Assembly (NCBI GenBank): GCA_051745265.1
Contig: JBNJDW010000051.1
Coordinates: forward strand, 1 to 10,516
Length of the DNA stretch: 10,516 nt
DNA from: JBNJDW01 sp051745265
GTDB lineage: Bacteria > Pseudomonadota > Alphaproteobacteria > Micavibrionales > CSBR16-224
Reading direction: 5' to 3'
Part shown: in pieces, positions 1 to 6,122 of the stretch
Layout: every line of letters begins with the position of its first letter
Position numbering within the stretch: position 1 is the stretch's first letter
The notes under the pieces: generated by a model
The model's database searches: none
Told to the model about the DNA's origin: nothing
What the model saw: only the letters and a program-made list of their open reading frames with translations
Position numbers and translations under genes: made by a program

Positions 1-33
1 AGTTCCACCTGGCCCAGCACTATCAACCCGCAT

Positions 34-576
34 TCAACCTGCCGGGCCGATGGCCTGCAGATGGACGCGCAGTTGATGGGTCCGTCCGGTCAGTGGTTTG
101 AGCTCCAGCCAGGTCATGTTATCGCCCCGGCCAAGGACCGTATAATCGGTAATCGATTCAAGACCGGTTTCAAAATCGGGTTTCATCCACCAGCTGCGTT
201 TGTCTTTGGATTTTTTGGACAGCGGAATATCAATCCGGCCCGTATCCTGTTCAATGAGGCCCTCAACCACCGCCCAATAGGTTTTATCGACCCGGTTTTC
301 CTGAAACAGTTTGCCCATTTTGCGCAGGGCCTTTTTATGGCGGCCCAGGACCAGACAGCCCGCCGTATCGCGGTCAAGCCGGTGCGCCAGCGCTGGCGGT
401 TGCGGCAGGCCGAATTGCAGGTGATGGAAATACTGTTCAAGATTTTCGCCGCCCTTGGGTCCGGCATGGACCGGGATATGCGGCGGCTTGTTCAAAATCA
501 AAATCAGCCCGTCACGGTGCAGCAGACGGTTTTCGATTTCAGGGCCGGTTAGATTTAATTCCTGCGTGTTATTCAT
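34..576 (-). CDS. RluA-family pseudouridine synthase, C-terminally truncated
   Basis: The product is a 180-residue protein of the RluA/RsuA family, which isomerises specific uridines to pseudouridine in rRNA or tRNA in the cytoplasm. The catalytic motif HRLDRDTAG starts at residue 65 and places the catalytic Asp at residue 68. The second family motif, GRTHQLRVH, is at 164-172. There is no N-terminal S4 domain, as in RluA/TruC-type members. I chose the ATG at 574-576 because AAGG lies five to six bases upstream and because a longer frame (to 750) would run through rimO. The protein stops just after LQAIG, where relatives continue with HPxxGDxxYG and about 40 more residues, so the C-terminal end is missing. 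None of the three minus-strand frames restores that motif in the bases remaining to the window edge. The RNA target cannot be predicted. The family assignment is firm. Whether the gene is intact in the genome is not. Confidence 0.85.
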   Translation of the reverse strand: MNNTQELNLTGPEIENRLLHRDGLILILNKPPHIPVHAGPKGGENLEQYFHHLQFGLPQPPALAHRLDRDTAGCLVLGRHKKALRKMGKLFQENRVDKTYWAVVEGLIEQDTGRIDIPLSKKSKDKRSWWMKPDFETGLESITDYTVLGRGDNMTWLELKPLTGRTHQLRVHLQAIGPAG

Positions 577-637
577 AATTACCTTGCTTTTTTCAGGCAA
601 AATAGCGTAAAAGGGCAGAAAAGGACAGGATAAAAAT
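577..637. promoter_or_regulatory. Divergent intergenic region between the pseudouridine synthase gene and rimO
   Basis: These 61 bases must hold the promoters of both divergent genes, unless each is transcribed from inside its neighbour. I could not find a convincing -35/-10 pair in either direction; TTGCTT at 584-589 is only a weak -35 candidate for rimO. What is clear are the two ribosome binding sites: AGGA at 627-630 for rimO, and AAGG on the minus strand (CCTT at 582-585) for the leftward gene. The promoter content is inferred from layout. Confidence 0.4.
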
Positions 638-1996
638 ATGACTTTGGTAAAATCACCGGAAAAGACCGTAATTAAAACCCGCACACCGAAAATCGGCTTT
701 GCCTCATTGGGCTGCCCCAAGGCGCTGGTTGATTCAGAACGGATCATCACACAATTGCGCGCCGAAGGCTATGAATTGTCGCATGATTATCAGGGCGCCG
801 ATCTTGTCATCGTCAATACCTGCGGTTTTATTGACAGTGCCCGCGAAGAGTCGCTGGAAACCATTGGCGAAGCTTTGGTTGAAAACGGCAAAGTGATTGT
901 CACCGGCTGCCTTGGTGCGCAGCCCGAAGCCATCCGCGAAAAATATCCCAATGTCTTGTCGATTTCCGGCCCGCAGCAATATGAAACGGTGATCAATGCT
1001 GTGCATGAAGCCCTGCCGCCGCAGCATGATCCTTATGTCGATCTGGTGCCGCCTGAGGGGATTAAGCTGACCCCGCGGCATTATGCGTATTTGAAAATCT
1101 CAGAAGGCTGCAACAATAAATGTTCATTCTGCATTATTCCCGATCTGCGCGGTAAGCTGCGCAGCCGCCAGATTGACGATGTCCTCCGCGAGGCTGAACG
1201 GCTGGTCAAGGCCGGGGTTAAGGAATTGCTGGTTATTTCACAGGATACCAGTGCCTATGGCGTTGATATTAAATATGAAGAACGGCAATGGCAGGATCGG
1301 ACCTGGCGGACACGGTTTTATGATCTGTGCGCGGCCCTGTCGGAGCTGGGCGTCTGGGTGCGGCTGCACTACGTGTATCCTTATCCGCATGTTGATGAAG
1401 TTATTCCGCTGATGGCTGAAGGTAAAATTCTGCCTTATCTGGATATCCCGTTTCAGCATGCCAGCCCGAATGTATTACGGCACATGAAACGGCCCGGTAA
1501 GATTGAAAAAACGGCAGAGCGTATTAAGAAATGGCGCGAAATCTGCCCCGAGCTGACCATACGTTCGACCTTTATTGTCGGTTTTCCGGGCGAGACGGAA
1601 GAAGATTTCCAAATGCTGCTCGACTGGCTGGATGAGGTCGAGCTGGACCGCGTTGGCTGTTTTGAATATGAACCGGTCAAAGGCGCGGTTGCCAATGATC
1701 TGGGTCTGGAGGACGTTCCGGCGGATGTTAAAAAAGACCGTTGGAACCGCTTTATGGCCCATCAGCAGGAGATCAGCGCCCGGCGCATGGCCCGTAAAAT
1801 CGGCCAGCAGATGACAGTGATGATTGATGTCGTCACCGAGGAAGGCGTCATTGCCCGTTCTGCCGCCGATGCACCGGAAATTGACGGTGTCGTCTATGTC
1901 GCCACGGATGAGGTCGATTTTGTCGAGGGTGATTACATTACCGTCGAGATCGTTGATGCCGATGCCTATGATCTGTTTGCCGAACATATTGCCTGA
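638..1996 (+). CDS. rimO: Ribosomal protein S12 methylthiotransferase RimO
   Basis: This radical-SAM enzyme adds a methylthio group to the conserved aspartate of ribosomal protein S12. The 452 residues match the usual RimO length (about 440). The N-terminal UPF0004 domain (about 17-130) has its three cluster-binding cysteines: C26 in LGCPKALVDSE, C62 in VNTCGF and C91 in VTGCLG. The radical-SAM domain begins near 145 with the CxxxCxxC triad C158, C162 and C165 (EGCNNKCSFCIIP), followed by RGKLRSR. A TRAM RNA/protein-binding domain occupies roughly 385-450. LGCPKALVDSE and the C-terminal TRAM distinguish it from the tRNA enzyme MiaB. The ATG start is supported by AGGA seven bases upstream. It is divergent from the pseudouridine synthase gene, and nothing in the sequence looks broken. 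Confidence 0.96.
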   Translation: MTLVKSPEKTVIKTRTPKIGFASLGCPKALVDSERIITQLRAEGYELSHDYQGADLVIVNTCGFIDSAREESLETIGEALVENGKVIVTGCLGAQPEAIREKYPNVLSISGPQQYETVINAVHEALPPQHDPYVDLVPPEGIKLTPRHYAYLKISEGCNNKCSFCIIPDLRGKLRSRQIDDVLREAERLVKAGVKELLVISQDTSAYGVDIKYEERQWQDRTWRTRFYDLCAALSELGVWVRLHYVYPYPHVDEVIPLMAEGKILPYLDIPFQHASPNVLRHMKRPGKIEKTAERIKKWREICPELTIRSTFIVGFPGETEEDFQMLLDWLDEVELDRVGCFEYEPVKGAVANDLGLEDVPADVKKDRWNRFMAHQQEISARRMARKIGQQMTVMIDVVTEEGVIARSAADAPEIDGVVYVATDEVDFVEGDYITVEIVDADAYDLFAEHIA

Positions 1997-2040
1997 TCAG
2001 CAACGCCGCTGATCTGTTGCTCTGGAATTTCGCTTTTTTT
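1995..2040 (+). terminator. Possible weak terminator after rimO
   Basis: GATCAGC at 1995-2001 pairs with GCTGATC at 2008-2014 (7 bp stem, 6-base loop) and overlaps the rimO stop codon. A mutually exclusive pairing joins AGCAAC at 1999-2004 with GTTGCT at 2016-2021. A run of seven T follows at 2034-2040, but 12 to 19 bases after the stems, which is too far for a standard intrinsic terminator. The palindromes are seen directly; the terminator role is a guess. Confidence 0.3.
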
Positions 2041-2107
2041 CACCTGTTATTTATGTATACTAAAGTTTGGGGAAAAGTTTCTGGCCGTTTGGATATGAGA
2101 GGCTGAC

Positions 2108-2136
2108 TTTTTTTTGCCATATTCTTTAGGTATAAT
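2108..2136 (+). promoter_or_regulatory. Candidate promoter for the pilin-like gene triad
   Basis: A perfect TATAAT lies at 2131-2136, 24 bases before the ATG of the first triad gene, in an AT-rich stretch of the 164-base gap after rimO. The -35 side is poor. TTGCCA at 2114-2119 matches the consensus in five of six positions but is only 11 bases away, and the 17-base position (2108-2113) is mostly T. A second -10-like TATACT lies at 2056-2061. A promoter is expected here because a new gene set begins, but the exact site is uncertain. Confidence 0.35.
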
Positions 2137-2160
2137 TTAGCAAAGAAAAAAGGAACGAGG

Positions 2161-2772
2161 ATGTTAAAGCAGCAGGGCAATGCCCTTTTCTTGATTTTGA
2201 TCGCCGTTGCGCTTTTTGCGGCCCTGTCTTATGCGGTGACGCAGTCAGGCCGCGGCGGTGGTGATATTGAGCGTGAACAGCAGATGATCCAGATTGCCCA
2301 GATGCTGCAAGCCCATGCGGCGATCAAAACAGCCGCAGACCGGATGGTCATTCTAACCACCGCGCCGGCAGACCTGACGACTCATGGCGTGGATACAGAA
2401 ACACCCTGTACAACGGGAGCGGATTGTGTATTCGCACCGGATGGCGGTGAAGCCGCCGATTTAGATGCAAATGATTGGGGCACGATTATCAGCAGTCCAA
2501 CGATTTCCTATTATGAAGCGGATGATGGCGCATCGGTGGATGGGCTGGGGGCGGCAGCAGCGGATGTCTTTATTGTGACATCCGGCCTGACAGAAGCGGC
2601 CTGCACAGAAATCAATGAACAGCTTGGTCTGACAACACCGGTTGAAACGGACAGTACGGATGATCTGGTTTATGGTGACGGTACGTCTTACTCCGGGGAA
2701 TGGAGTTTTTGTGTGCAACTGTCATCAACCGGAACACCTTATGCTTATATTCAGGCATTGGCGGCGCAGTAA
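2161..2772 (+). CDS. Prepilin-like protein with four cysteines, triad member 1 (unrecognised family)
   Basis: I do not recognise a named family for this 203-residue protein. The N-terminus MLKQQG|NALFLILIAVAL resembles a type IV prepilin: a short basic leader ending in Gly, then a hydrophobic helix (about 7-27). It has Leu, not Glu, at +5 after the Gly, as seen in the GspK and PilX minor-pilin types. Residues 36-65 (IEREQQ onward) could form the amphipathic continuation of the helix. The outer part is acidic and Gly/Ala/Asp/Thr-rich, with cysteines at 83, 89, 148 and 184. The segment DGLG ... AACTEINEQLG (128-156) and the ending C-x9-Y-x-Y-x2-AL align with the two following proteins, making it a divergent paralogue. 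AAGGA six bases before the ATG is a good ribosome binding site. It probably sits in the inner membrane or is assembled into a pseudopilus-like structure. No biogenesis gene is present in the window, so the role is unknown. Confidence 0.8.
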   Translation: MLKQQGNALFLILIAVALFAALSYAVTQSGRGGGDIEREQQMIQIAQMLQAHAAIKTAADRMVILTTAPADLTTHGVDTETPCTTGADCVFAPDGGEAADLDANDWGTIISSPTISYYEADDGASVDGLGAAAADVFIVTSGLTEAACTEINEQLGLTTPVETDSTDDLVYGDGTSYSGEWSFCVQLSSTGTPYAYIQALAAQ

Positions 2773-2775
2773 AAA

Positions 2776-3549
2776 ATGAAATCAGATATCGTTAACAAGC
2801 AACATCCAACAGAACAGGGGAACGCCCTGATTCTTATTCTTATTGCTGTGGCTCTGTTTGCATATCTGGGCTTTACGATGACCAAATCAAGCGGTAATGC
2901 CGGCAGCACGGATCAGGAGCGCGCCTATCTGGATGCGTCGGAGGTTATTAAATATGCAGGGCAGGTTTCTTCAGCCGTTGAAAGACTTAATCTGGTCAAT
3001 CATTGCAAGCTGAAACAAATGTCATTTGATCATCCCCAGCGTGCGGAATATTATGCTCTTAGTGGTGATTTCTATTATAACCCGAATGCACCAATACAAG
3101 AGACCTGCCATGTTTTTGGTAAGAAAAGTGTTGATACGCTTTATATAACGCCGCCACCATCATCGAAGGCTCAGGGTGGTACGGAATATAATGTTCACGC
3201 CAATTTTGGTGTTGAGGGTGTCGGTACGGATGGCGGTAATGAAGGTGTTGATCTGACAATGGCCACTTATGTCACCGAGGATGTCTGTTACCAGATCAAT
3301 AAAATCATGGGTAACCGTAACCCGTCAGGGGCACCGCCGGTGGCTGATACGACAGCGATTACCGTGCCCGGTACTGCGGCGGAAACCTTTCCGTATTTTA
3401 CGGGTTTTTCAGATGACGGTATTGGCCTTGGCACCAGCCTTGGTAAAGATGCGGGCAATGCCACAGAGCTTGCCGGGCGGCCAACCGGATGTTTTTATGC
3501 CTCAAGTAATGATAAATACACTTTTTACAGCGTTTTGATGCAACGATAG
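2776..3549 (+). CDS. Prepilin-like protein with four cysteines, triad member 2 (unrecognised family)
   Basis: This is a 257-residue paralogue of the genes on either side, with no named family that I recognise. A 15-residue leader ends in TEQG, followed by NALILILIAVALFA (hydrophobic segment about 16-36), again without Glu at +5. The outer domain carries cysteines at 77, 111, 171 and 239. It shares a series of motifs with the next protein: C-x-L-x-x-(M/L)SFDHPxR (77-89), (Y/L)NPNxP with CH(V/I)F (101-114), GTEYxV (135-140), GVDL, CxxIN and a final C-F/Y ... YxVLxxR. The start codon is three bases after the preceding stop, and no Shine-Dalgarno sequence is visible, so translation is probably coupled to the upstream gene. 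No alternative start exists in frame before the hydrophobic segment. Membrane-anchored or pseudopilus location is inferred from the N-terminus only. Confidence 0.8.
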   Translation: MKSDIVNKQHPTEQGNALILILIAVALFAYLGFTMTKSSGNAGSTDQERAYLDASEVIKYAGQVSSAVERLNLVNHCKLKQMSFDHPQRAEYYALSGDFYYNPNAPIQETCHVFGKKSVDTLYITPPPSSKAQGGTEYNVHANFGVEGVGTDGGNEGVDLTMATYVTEDVCYQINKIMGNRNPSGAPPVADTTAITVPGTAAETFPYFTGFSDDGIGLGTSLGKDAGNATELAGRPTGCFYASSNDKYTFYSVLMQR

Positions 3550-3557
3550 GGAGTTTT

Positions 3558-3573
3558 TAAGCCTTATGGCTTA
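3558..3573. repeat. Small inverted repeat between triad genes 2 and 3
   Basis: TAAGCC (3558-3563) and GGCTTA (3568-3573) form a perfect 6 bp stem with a TTAT loop in the 35-base gap. No T-run follows on either strand in the right direction, so it does not look like an intrinsic terminator. It could be an RNA processing or stabilising hairpin, or chance. Confidence 0.4.
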
Positions 3574-3584
3574 GAATAGAGCGT

Positions 3585-4322
3585 ATGAATCAACGGGGAA
3601 ATGTCTTATTTATTGTCTTGATTGCAATCGTCCTGTTCGGCGCTTTGTCAGCAATGGTTATGCGCACAGAAAACTATCAGGGTTCTCTTGATAATGAAAA
3701 GGTCAGTATTGAAACTTATGAACTGCTTGATTATGCGGTGATGATTGAGCAGGCGGTGGCCAATCTGATGCTTGCCCATGGCTGCGAATTGACGGAGCTG
3801 TCTTTTGATCATCCGGACAGATCAAATTATAATACAGCCGGGCATTATCTGAATCCAAACAGCCCGAGTGATAAATCCTGCCATATCTTTGACGAAGCCG
3901 GCGGCGGGGTGCCTTATAAGGAACCCTCGCAGATTTCTCTGGAGGCCGGGACGACAGAATACGGTGTGACCAGTACATTTTCTGTTCACGGTCTGGGGCA
4001 GGATTCTGATGATGTCGGCGACAGCGGCGTTGAACTTGTTTTTGTTACCAGAGTGATCGAAAGCGCCTGTAACCGTATTAATCAGGAAATCGGCTTTACA
4101 ACCGATGACCCGCCAAGTGTTACAACGGCTGCTGCTGCTTTCTCTTCGGTCCTTGATGAAGCAGAAAGTTTTCCAATAGCGGGAGGATCTGAAGGCATGG
4201 ATTTGGTTTTTCAGCTTGGAGATACTGAGGCGTCGGCCTTAGAAAATCAAAGTACCGCTTGTTATGATTATAATGGGATGGTTGATGTACATTATTTTTA
4301 TCACGTCCTGCTTGCCCGTTAG
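3585..4322 (+). CDS. Prepilin-like protein with four cysteines, triad member 3 (unrecognised family)
   Basis: This 245-residue protein is the closest relative of triad member 2. The leader is only MNQRG, followed by NVLFIVLIAIVLFGALSAMV (hydrophobic segment about 6-26); Ile replaces the Glu expected at +5. Cysteines are at 67, 99, 162 and 226. The motifs HGCELTELSFDHPDR (65-79), LNPNSP with CHIF (89-102), GTTEYGV, SVHGLGQD, GVEL, ACNRINQEIG (161-170) and the C-terminal YFYHVLLAR align with member 2 in the same order. The segment from VHGLG to CNRIN also matches member 1. The start is the only ATG before the hydrophobic segment. Its ribosome binding site is weak (GAG a few bases upstream). Because leader, helix and all four cysteines are kept in each copy, the triad appears to be under selection rather than decaying. 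The function is unknown. Confidence 0.8.
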   Translation: MNQRGNVLFIVLIAIVLFGALSAMVMRTENYQGSLDNEKVSIETYELLDYAVMIEQAVANLMLAHGCELTELSFDHPDRSNYNTAGHYLNPNSPSDKSCHIFDEAGGGVPYKEPSQISLEAGTTEYGVTSTFSVHGLGQDSDDVGDSGVELVFVTRVIESACNRINQEIGFTTDDPPSVTTAAAAFSSVLDEAESFPIAGGSEGMDLVFQLGDTEASALENQSTACYDYNGMVDVHYFYHVLLAR

Positions 4323-4357
4323 GCTGAACTTTTACCGCTTTTTTTGTTTGATCTCAG

Positions 4358-4385
4358 TAGACAATCGGTGCTGATCGTCTACATT
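4358..4385 (+). promoter_or_regulatory. Weak candidate promoter for tamA
   Basis: TAGACA at 4358-4363 (five of six matches to TTGACA) is followed 16 bases later by TACATT at 4380-4385 (four of six matches to TATAAT). Transcription from it would begin at or almost at the tamA ATG (4392), giving a nearly leaderless message. That would fit the lack of a good Shine-Dalgarno sequence there. It may be chance, and read-through from the triad is the alternative. Confidence 0.25.
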
Positions 4386-4391
4386 AACGGT

Positions 4392-6122
4392 ATGAAAAAG
4401 CGCCTTCGGATAATTCTGTTCTGCCTGCTTGTCGTTCTGCTGGGCGTGTCTAAGAGCACGGTACTGGCGCATCCGAATGTGTCGATCTCCGGCGTTTCCA
4501 AAAACAGCGATTTATATCAATGGCTTGATGAGTCCATATTGGACAGGTTTAACACCCATGGCGTGACCGAAGAGGGGACCTATACCGGTATTGAGTCCGA
4601 AACCAGAAAAGCCTTGCGCGCCAAAGGGTATTACGATGCCAGCATCCGTTTTGTCGAAGGTGAAAACCCGGTGCTCGATATCAATACCGGAGAAACCTAT
4701 ACCATTTCTGATATCAATATCGAGGGTATCGAGGATGTCAGCGTGCGGCAGCTGGAAGCGGGAGAACCGCTGGAGGCAAAATCCGTCCTGCAGGCGCAGC
4801 GTTCATTGGGCGAGGATATTCAGGCGGATTTTTGTCCGTATAATCTCGAGCTTTCCCATGAAGTTATTCTTGATCATCAAAAGCGCACCGGATCTGTAAC
4901 TTTTATTGTCGATGCCGGCCTTAAATCCCGGTTTGGCCAAACCCGGTTTGAAGGCGCGCCGGATATTAAGAATGAATATCTTGAACGGTTTATTGGTTAT
5001 CAGGAAGGCGATTGCTGGAATTACAGCAAAATCGAGAAAACTAAAACCGCATTGCTGGAAACCGGTCTTCTGAGTGTGGCCCGTGATGTCCTGCCCGAAA
5101 CGCCGAATGCAGATGGCAGTGTTGATGTGGTCTTTAATCTGAAGGAACGGGCACCACGGTCTGTGCGGCTGGGCGCGAGTTATTACACCGATGAAGGGCC
5201 GGGTATACTGGCCGAATGGGTGCACCGTAATTTTCTGGGCGCAGGTGAACGTGTGTCTTCGCGGTTTAAAGCAAACTTCCTGGAGCAAAGCCTGCAAAAT
5301 GATTTTTCAAAACCGTATTTCTGGGGTGATAAACGGACGCTGAATATATCAAACCGGTTGGGCAAGATTGATTCAGAAGCATATATTGAGGATAGTCTTT
5401 CCGCCTCGATCAGTCTTGAAAATAAATTTCATTCTGATTTAAAAGGATCGCTTGGCTTTGCGGTTGAGACCACTGTTATTACCGATAAGAATACCGACGA
5501 TGAATCGACCTTTGGCCTGTTCTCCACACCTGTCCGCCTGACCTATGATAACCGGGAAAACCCGCTTGATCCCCATGGCGGCTGGCATATTCAGGGGCGG
5601 GGCGAGCCGTTTTTCGATGTTCTGGGTGAAGCTGATCCCTTTGTCAAAACCAGCCTGTCGGCGAGCACCTATTTAGATTTAAAGCCGGAAGACGAAGGCG
5701 ATCTGGTGCTGGCGCTGCGCGGTCGGCTGGGCGGTTTGCTGGGCAGTGGTACGGGAAATACGCCGGCGTCAAAACGCTTTTATGCCGGTGGCGGCGGGTC
5801 CATTCGCGGCTTTGGCTATCAGGAAGCGGGGCCAGAGGTCAATGGCGATCCGGCAGGCGGGCGATCAGTTGTTGAAACCGCGGCCGAACTGCGGTTTAAA
5901 GTGACGGAAAAAATGGGCGGCGCTGTCTTTGTTGACGGTGGCGGCGCTTATGATGCTGTTTTTCCTGATTTTAAGGAAGGCTACTATATTGGTGCAGGCG
6001 CGGGGTTCCGGTATTATACCGATTTCGGGCCGCTGCGTGTAGATCTTGCCGTACCGGTTAATAAACGGGATCAGGCCGATTCAGCCTATCAACTTTATAT
6101 CAGTATCGGGCAGGCATTCTAA
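4392..6122 (+). CDS. tamA: Translocation and assembly module outer-membrane protein TamA
   Basis: TamA is an Omp85/BamA-superfamily barrel that works with TamB in inserting or assembling outer-membrane proteins and in envelope lipid homeostasis. The 576-residue product starts with a signal peptide (KKR, hydrophobic core 7-18, probable cleavage after VLA at residue 26). POTRA-type domains occupy about 28-255, including the typical KALRAKGYYDASI. The C-terminal barrel spans about 257-576. The conserved loop-6 motif IRGFGYQEAGP (471-481, Arg472) and the ending YISIGQAF with a terminal Phe support the family; GPLRVDLAVPVNK is also typical. Two cysteines, C148 and C208, lie in the POTRA region. 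The start at 4392 was preferred over an in-frame TTG at 4344 because it places a standard signal peptide at the N-terminus. The Shine-Dalgarno sequence is poor. The stop overlaps the tamB start by one base. Confidence 0.92.
   Translation: MKKRLRIILFCLLVVLLGVSKSTVLAHPNVSISGVSKNSDLYQWLDESILDRFNTHGVTEEGTYTGIESETRKALRAKGYYDASIRFVEGENPVLDINTGETYTISDINIEGIEDVSVRQLEAGEPLEAKSVLQAQRSLGEDIQADFCPYNLELSHEVILDHQKRTGSVTFIVDAGLKSRFGQTRFEGAPDIKNEYLERFIGYQEGDCWNYSKIEKTKTALLETGLLSVARDVLPETPNADGSVDVVFNLKERAPRSVRLGASYYTDEGPGILAEWVHRNFLGAGERVSSRFKANFLEQSLQNDFSKPYFWGDKRTLNISNRLGKIDSEAYIEDSLSASISLENKFHSDLKGSLGFAVETTVITDKNTDDESTFGLFSTPVRLTYDNRENPLDPHGGWHIQGRGEPFFDVLGEADPFVKTSLSASTYLDLKPEDEGDLVLALRGRLGGLLGSGTGNTPASKRFYAGGGGSIRGFGYQEAGPEVNGDPAGGRSVVETAAELRFKVTEKMGGAVFVDGGGAYDAVFPDFKEGYYIGAGAGFRYYTDFGPLRVDLAVPVNKRDQADSAYQLYISIGQAF

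Noticed and set aside
3..101. Plus-strand frame open from the left edge (FHLAQHYQPAFNLPG...), possibly the end of a convergent gene
   Set aside because: Only about 15 residues look protein-like, the frame then runs antisense through the synthase gene, and no family can be recognised.
61..552. Long plus-strand open frame of 163 codons
   Set aside because: It lies wholly antisense to the pseudouridine synthase gene, whose catalytic motifs are clear, and its translation shows no domain or ribosome binding site.
577..750. N-terminal extension of the pseudouridine synthase back to 750
   Set aside because: It would overlap the rimO start and read antisense through its first codons. The ATG at 576 has a good ribosome binding site and gives a family-like N-terminus.
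1475..1987. Minus-strand open frame of 170 codons inside rimO
   Set aside because: It is a shadow of rimO codon usage; rimO has all its cysteine motifs and full length on the other strand.
2151..2155. GGAAC as an EcfG -35 element upstream of the first triad gene
   Set aside because: It is part of the ribosome binding site six bases from the ATG, so a promoter there would start transcription inside the gene.
3558..3573. Inverted repeat as a terminator between triad genes 2 and 3
   Set aside because: The stem is only 6 bp and no T-run follows it on either strand; the flanking T tract lies on the wrong side.
4344..4391. TTG start for tamA giving 16 extra residues
   Set aside because: The extension would bury a textbook signal peptide that begins at the ATG at 4392, and there is no ribosome binding site before the TTG.
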